This document shows, piece after piece, positions 43,012 to 47,098 of a stretch of DNA of 47,098 bases; position 1 is the first letter of the stretch, and every line of letters starts with the position of its first letter. This DNA comes from Candidatus Fimicola merdigallinarum (GTDB lineage: Bacteria > Bacillota > Clostridia > Lachnospirales > Anaerotignaceae), in contig JADIMX010000128.1 of assembly GCA_017694425.1 (NCBI GenBank), positions 1 to 47,098 on the forward strand. Direction: 5' to 3'. The notes under the pieces were generated by a model. That model had not been told where the DNA came from. It ran no database searches and saw only the letters and a program-made list of their open reading frames with translations. The translations under genes and the position numbers were made by a program.

Positions 43012-43565
43012 TATATTCTTCTGTATTCTAAAGGTAAATCGTAGCCAAATGTTCTTTTTCCGTTTACTTCTATTATTTCAGATACTTCAAGTACGTCTTT
43101 AGAAAATCTTTCAAAAAGTTTAAACTGCATTACAGGTGAGAAATTGCTTACACTTCCACCTTCCCATACACCGTTATTTTCTTTGTATATTGCTGGAGTA
43201 AATTTTTCAGATACTTTAAGACCTTCAAAATCTAATGTATCAATGTTTTCATATGTGAGATTTTGTTTTGTATATCCTTCAGGCGTTTCATATGATGTGA
43301 GTTTTACACTTCCGTCTGATTCTTCTGTGAAAAGAAAAATATGAGGCATTGAGTTTGTATGGTCATTTACTGTGTAGTAGCTTTCCTCAAGAATTAAGAT
43401 TCCTTTAAAATCGCTAGGTAAATTTTTGATTTTGTCATTTAATACAGTGTTTACGTGTTTTGCGAAAGGATAGCCTTCTATACCTTCTTTTTTAAATCTT
43501 TCAAGTTGTACTGAGTTGTCGAAAACTCCACAAAGTAAATCTGTAAAATTTTTAAGAATATTCAT
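43011..43565 (-). CDS. Uncharacterised soluble protein
   Basis: A 184-residue protein without signal peptide or membrane helix. Its start FTDLLCGVFDNSVQLERFKKEG and the middle ILILEESYYTVNDHTNSMPHIFLFTEESDGSVKLTSYETPEGY vaguely follow the beta-barrel pattern of CpeT/CpcT-like proteins (a G.f.n..Q start, then an E.yy segment and a v.l..y strand), but this is a weak visual match and phycobilin chemistry is not expected here. It is monocistronic on the minus strand with AGGAG before the ATG. Confidence 0.7.
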   Translation of the reverse strand: MNILKNFTDLLCGVFDNSVQLERFKKEGIEGYPFAKHVNTVLNDKIKNLPSDFKGILILEESYYTVNDHTNSMPHIFLFTEESDGSVKLTSYETPEGYTKQNLTYENIDTLDFEGLKVSEKFTPAIYKENNGVWEGGSVSNFSPVMQFKLFERFSKDVLEVSEIIEVNGKRTFGYDLPLEYRRI

Positions 43566-43898
43566 ATTAAACCACTCCTTAAGGATTATATTTTATAAAG
43601 TATATTTACGAGTTTAATATAAATAAGTCTTATAATTAGTATTTGTGAATTTAATGCTGATTAAATTTAAAACAATTAGTACAGTTAATTTATACAGTAT
43701 AATTATTCGAAAACTTATTTTTAATATATAATTTGTATACTTTATTCAAATACAAAAAAGTTTTATGTTATTAAAGTTATAAAATACAAATTTATAGAAA
43801 ATATATTAAAAAAATATAATTTATAATCTAAAATTTGAGTTATTTTAACATTTAAAAAATAAATTTTAATAATTTAATACAATATTACTATTAAATTA
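43566..43898. other. AT-rich intergenic region upstream of ppdK
   Basis: About 330 bases with extreme A/T content and no ORF with a ribosome site. No riboswitch or repeat family was recognised. The ppdK promoter begins just after it. Confidence 0.6.
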
Positions 43899-43927
43899 TT
43901 GAGATTTTATTTGATTAATGTTATAAT
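43899..43927 (+). promoter_or_regulatory. Promoter of ppdK
   Basis: TTGAGA (43899-43904), a 17-base spacer and TATAAT (43922-43927). It leaves a leader of about 145 bases that contains TTTATGTAC/TTTATGTAC direct repeats (around 43970-44000). Confidence 0.65.
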
Positions 43928-44078
43928 AAATAACGAAACAAAAACATAGCTATAATATGTGGCTTATATTTATGTACGAAAATGAATTTTATGTACATTA
44001 TTCATATAAATCTCACTATATTGTTGCATAAGAGTTTTTGATTTTTTAAGTTTTATAGAGGATTGGGAGGTTTTAGAG

Positions 44079-46709
44079 ATGAGTAAAAAGTACGTTTATA
44101 TGTTTAGCGAAGGTAACGCTTCTATGAGAAATTTACTCGGAGGTAAAGGAGCCAACTTGGCAGAGATGACAAGACTGGGTCTTCCTATCCCCCAAGGTTT
44201 TACAATAACAACAGAGGCTTGTACAGATTATAATCAGGGCGGAAAAGAATTAACACCTAATATGAAAAAACAAATTGATGAAGCCTTAGTTAAATTGGAG
44301 GAATTAGCAGGTAAAAAATTTGGTGATACTGAAAACCCATTATTAGTATCTGTTCGTTCCGGTGCCAGAGCATCTATGCCTGGTATGATGGACACAGTTT
44401 TAAACTTAGGTCTTAATGATGTTTCTGTTGAAGGTCTTGCTAAAAAGACAGGAAATCCAAGATTTGCTTGGGATTCTTACAGAAGATTTATTATGATGTT
44501 TGCTGATGTTGTTATTGGTGTTTCAAAATCAAAATTCGAAAGACTTCTTGATGAATACAAAGAAAAGGTTGGTGCTAAATACGATACTGACCTTACAGCA
44601 GAAGATTTAAAAACTGTGGCTTGTGAATTCAAAAAACTTTATTTTGAAGACCAAGGCAAAGAATTCCCTCAAGAGCCTAAAGAACAGTTATACGCTGCTG
44701 CTAAAGCTGTATTCCATTCTTGGGATAACCCTAGAGCCTTTGTATATAGAAGGATGAACGATATCCCTTATAGCTGGGGTACTGCCGTAAATGTTCAGAT
44801 GATGGTATTTGGTAATATGGGTGATACATCAGGTACTGGTGTTGCCTTTACAAGAAACGCAGCTACAGGCGAGAAAACTATGATGGGTGAATACCTTGTT
44901 AATGCTCAGGGTGAAGACGTTGTTGCCGGCGTTAGAACTCCTAAACCTATTGCAAAACTTAAAGAAGATATGCCAGAGGTTTATGACCAGTTTATGGCTA
45001 TTGCTAATAAATTAGAAAAACACTATAAAGATATGCAGGATATGGAATTTACAGTTGAGGAAGGTAAACTTTACTTCTTACAGACAAGAAACGGTAAAAG
45101 AACTGCTCCTGCTGCTATAAAAATTGCAGTTGATATGGTTGACGAGGGTCTTATTACGAAAGAAGAGGCACTTATGAAGATTGAGCCTAAACAGTTAGAC
45201 CAGCTTTTACACCCAGCCTTTGACCCTGCTATATTAAAAACTGCTAAAGAAATCGGAAAAGGACTTCCTGCTTCTCCAGGTGCTGCTGCTGGTAAAGTTG
45301 TATTTACTGCTGAAGATGCTAAATCTTGGGCTAATGCCGGTGAGAGAGTTGTCCTTGTTCGTCTTGAAACTTCACCTGAAGATATTGAGGGTATGGTTGC
45401 TGCACAGGGTATACTTACAGTTCGTGGTGGTATGACAAGTCACGCTGCCGTTGTTGCTCGTGGTATGGGTACTTGCTGTGTTTCAGGCTGTGAAGAAATA
45501 AAAATGAATGAAAAAGCTAAGTCATTTGAGCTTGGTGGAGTTACTATAAAAGAGGGCGACTACATATCACTTGATGGTTCAACAGGTAAAATCTATAATA
45601 TGGACATTCCAACAGTAGAACCTGAATTCTCAGGAGATTTTGCTAAAATTATGCGTTGGGCTGACGAAAAGAGAAAACTTAAAGTAAGAACTAATGCAGA
45701 CTCTCCAAAAGATGCTAGTATTGCAGTAGGTTTCGGTGCTGAGGGTATCGGTCTTACTAGAACTGAGCATATGTTCTTTGAGCCTGAAAGAATTCTTAAC
45801 TTTAGAAAAGTTATACTCTCTGATAGTGTTGAGGAGAGAGAAAAAGCTCTCGCAGGTATCAAACCATATCAGAAAGATGACTTCGTTGGTATATATGAAG
45901 CTATGAAAGGTAGACCGGTTACAATCCGTCTTCTTGACCCACCACTTCACGAGTTCCTTCCTCAGACTGATGAAGAATATGAAGTGCTTGCAAAGGAAAT
46001 GGGTAAAACTGTTGAGGAGCTTAAAATTAAAGGTCGCGGACTTCACGAGCTTAACCCTATGATGGGACATCGTGGTTGCCGTCTTGCTGTAAGCTATCCG
46101 GAAATAGCTAAAATGCAGGCATCTGCTATTATAGAAGCTGCTATACAGGTTAAAGAGCAGAAAGGATATGAAATTGTTCCAGAGATAATGATTCCTCTTG
46201 TAGGAGATGTTAAGGAATTAAAATACGTTAAAAAATTAATAGTTGAAGTAGCTGAGGAGCTTATCGATAAAGCACCTATTACAATGAATTATCTTGTAGG
46301 TACTATGATTGAAATCCCTAGAGCTGCTCTTACTGCTGATGCTATTGCTACTGAGGCTGAGTTCTTCTCATTCGGTACAAATGACCTTACACAGTTAACA
46401 TACGGATTATCTCGTGATGATGCCGGTAAAATACTTGCTGATTACATTGATAAGAATATATATGAAGGTGACCCAACTGCTAAACTTGACCAGACAGGTG
46501 TGGGTCAGTTAATGGAGATGGCTGTTAATAAAGCTAAACCTGTACGCCCTGATATCCATTTAGGAATCTGTGGAGAACACGGTGGTGACCCATCTTCAAT
46601 AGAATTCTGCCATAAGATAGGTCTTGATTACGTTTCTTGTTCACCATTTAGAGTGCCAATAGCAAGACTTGCTGCCGCACAGGCTGAAATAACTAATCCA
46701 AGACAGTAA
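44079..46709 (+). CDS. ppdK: Pyruvate, phosphate dikinase
   Basis: An 876-residue enzyme interconverting pyruvate, ATP and phosphate with PEP, AMP and pyrophosphate, central to pyrophosphate-linked glycolysis in clostridia. The order is the N-terminal ATP-grasp domain (GGKGANLAEMTRLGLPIPQGFTI, SVRSGARASMPGMMDTVLNLG), the swivelling phosphohistidine domain (GGMTSHAAVVARGMGTCCVSG) and the C-terminal PEP/pyruvate barrel ending GICGEHGGDPSSIEFCHKIGLDYVSCSP with the catalytic Cys. The length is normal. It has a strong GGGAGG site and its own promoter and terminator. Confidence 0.97.
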   Translation: MSKKYVYMFSEGNASMRNLLGGKGANLAEMTRLGLPIPQGFTITTEACTDYNQGGKELTPNMKKQIDEALVKLEELAGKKFGDTENPLLVSVRSGARASMPGMMDTVLNLGLNDVSVEGLAKKTGNPRFAWDSYRRFIMMFADVVIGVSKSKFERLLDEYKEKVGAKYDTDLTAEDLKTVACEFKKLYFEDQGKEFPQEPKEQLYAAAKAVFHSWDNPRAFVYRRMNDIPYSWGTAVNVQMMVFGNMGDTSGTGVAFTRNAATGEKTMMGEYLVNAQGEDVVAGVRTPKPIAKLKEDMPEVYDQFMAIANKLEKHYKDMQDMEFTVEEGKLYFLQTRNGKRTAPAAIKIAVDMVDEGLITKEEALMKIEPKQLDQLLHPAFDPAILKTAKEIGKGLPASPGAAAGKVVFTAEDAKSWANAGERVVLVRLETSPEDIEGMVAAQGILTVRGGMTSHAAVVARGMGTCCVSGCEEIKMNEKAKSFELGGVTIKEGDYISLDGSTGKIYNMDIPTVEPEFSGDFAKIMRWADEKRKLKVRTNADSPKDASIAVGFGAEGIGLTRTEHMFFEPERILNFRKVILSDSVEEREKALAGIKPYQKDDFVGIYEAMKGRPVTIRLLDPPLHEFLPQTDEEYEVLAKEMGKTVEELKIKGRGLHELNPMMGHRGCRLAVSYPEIAKMQASAIIEAAIQVKEQKGYEIVPEIMIPLVGDVKELKYVKKLIVEVAEELIDKAPITMNYLVGTMIEIPRAALTADAIATEAEFFSFGTNDLTQLTYGLSRDDAGKILADYIDKNIYEGDPTAKLDQTGVGQLMEMAVNKAKPVRPDIHLGICGEHGGDPSSIEFCHKIGLDYVSCSPFRVPIARLAAAQAEITNPRQ

Positions 46710-46732
46710 TAATTATTAAGATTAAATTATTA

Positions 46733-46770
46733 GGCAGGTATATCTCGTAATAGGGGATACCTGCCTTTTT
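46733..46770 (+). terminator. Terminator of ppdK
   Basis: GGCAGGTAT (46733-46741) and ATACCTGCC (46757-46765) form a 9-base stem followed by TTTTT, 24 bases after the stop. Confidence 0.88.
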
Positions 46771-46913
46771 AACTATGTTTAAAATAGTTCTTTTACTTAA
46801 TATAATATTTTCAAAATATATTGTAATAGTGTGTTGGTAATAGTATAATTATGACATATACATATGAAAAACAAAGGTTTTTAAATATTTTTAAATTTTT
46901 TTCAAAAAAAGTG

Positions 46914-46941
46914 TTGACATAGTTTTGAATATGTGTATAAT
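46914..46941 (+). promoter_or_regulatory. Strong promoter P1 (stable-RNA type)
   Basis: Consensus TTGACA (46914-46919), a 16-base spacer and consensus TATAAT (46936-46941). The downstream sequence CGTGACCGGC...GCCGACACGAAAC resembles that after P2. Confidence 0.85.
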
Positions 46942-47019
46942 AAATATTCGTGACCGGCAAACAAAAGCCGACACGAAACATCAAAAAAATAAGTTTTAAA
47001 AAAGAATTTAAAAAAGTTC

Positions 47020-47047
47020 TTGACAAACTAAAAAAACCTGATATAAT
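47020..47047 (+). promoter_or_regulatory. Strong promoter P2 (stable-RNA type)
   Basis: Consensus TTGACA (47020-47025), a 16-base spacer and TATAAT (47042-47047) with an extended -10 (TGA before it). It is followed by CGTGACTGCG...AGCCGTTAAAAC, similar to the region after P1. Tandem consensus promoters 106 bases apart near no ORF suggest an rRNA operon beginning beyond the window. Confidence 0.85.
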
Positions 47048-47098
47048 GAATAAACGTGACTGCGAAATGTAAGTAACAGCCGTTAAAACATTAAAAGG

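Noticed and set aside
46811-47026. 71-residue minus-strand ORF over the tandem promoters.
   Set aside because: No ribosome site, low-complexity translation and overlap with two near-consensus promoters.
1-47098. CRISPR array or prophage.
   Set aside because: No regularly spaced direct repeats and no phage structural or integrase genes were seen.

Overview
The window is AT-rich DNA with AGGAGG-type ribosome binding sites, many TTG and GTG starts, T-box leaders and a sporulation/housekeeping block (yqfC-yqfD-phoH-pgpH-ybeY-cdd-udg-era-yqzL-recO). This points to an anaerobic, spore-forming low-GC Firmicute of class Clostridia, probably close to Lachnospirales. Pyruvate phosphate dikinase, single-chain glycyl-tRNA synthetase, RecU and small clostridial type IV pilus genes fit this. 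I cannot name a species from sequence alone.

Region by region. (1) 0.1-3.5 kb: a DUF1576-type membrane protein followed by an NtrC-like activator whose sigma-54 contact loop and Walker B aspartate are both altered. (2) 3.7-8.65 kb, minus strand: a leucine operon leuA-leuC-leuD-leuB behind a T-box leader with a CUC (Leu) specifier. (3) 8.7-10.65 kb, minus strand: a short GntR/YtrA-type regulator with an ABC ATPase and permease; a perfect 20-bp palindrome sits on its promoter. (4) 10.7-12 kb: a SorC/DeoR-type regulator paired with a degenerate HPr-like protein. (5) 12-13.8 kb: a BTAD-type regulator with a degenerate GGDEF-like C-terminus, plus a small companion protein. (6) 13.8-17.7 kb, minus strand: a reduced type IV pilus/pseudopilin cluster (F-family platform protein, four small membrane-anchored proteins, PilT) with a solo TnpB element inserted just upstream, and beyond it a secreted transglutaminase-like protein. 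(7) 20.1-22.7 kb: an AEC-family permease, a YibQ-like polysaccharide deacetylase, an intergenic cluster of DnaA-box-like 9-mers, and recU on the minus strand. (8) 22.8-31.7 kb: tldD-tldE-ogt, pepF (minus strand), an O-acetylhomoserine sulfhydrylase and glgB. (9) 31.7-32.5 kb: rpsU-yqeY. A gene-poor stretch of about 0.7 kb ends in an orphan terminator. (10) 33.3-41.3 kb: the conserved sporulation/ribosome/DNA-repair cluster, with an unusual density of TTG starts. (11) 41.3-43.0 kb: a glycine T-box (GGC specifier) and glyS. (12) 43-46.8 kb: an unrecognised protein on the minus strand and ppdK. (13) 46.9-47.1 kb: two near-perfect tandem promoters with similar downstream sequence, as at stable-RNA (rRNA) operons; the transcribed unit lies beyond the window.

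The amino-acid genes (leu operon, glyS) are controlled by uncharged tRNA through T-boxes. The candidates for least-described biology are the SorC plus HPr-like pair, the BTAD/GGDEF-like protein with its companion, the NtrC-like protein lacking GAFTGA, the DnaA-box cluster away from dnaA, and the 0.7-kb region with an orphan terminator. No CRISPR array, prophage or complete rRNA/tRNA gene was seen. All calls come from reading sequence and translations; no database search was run.
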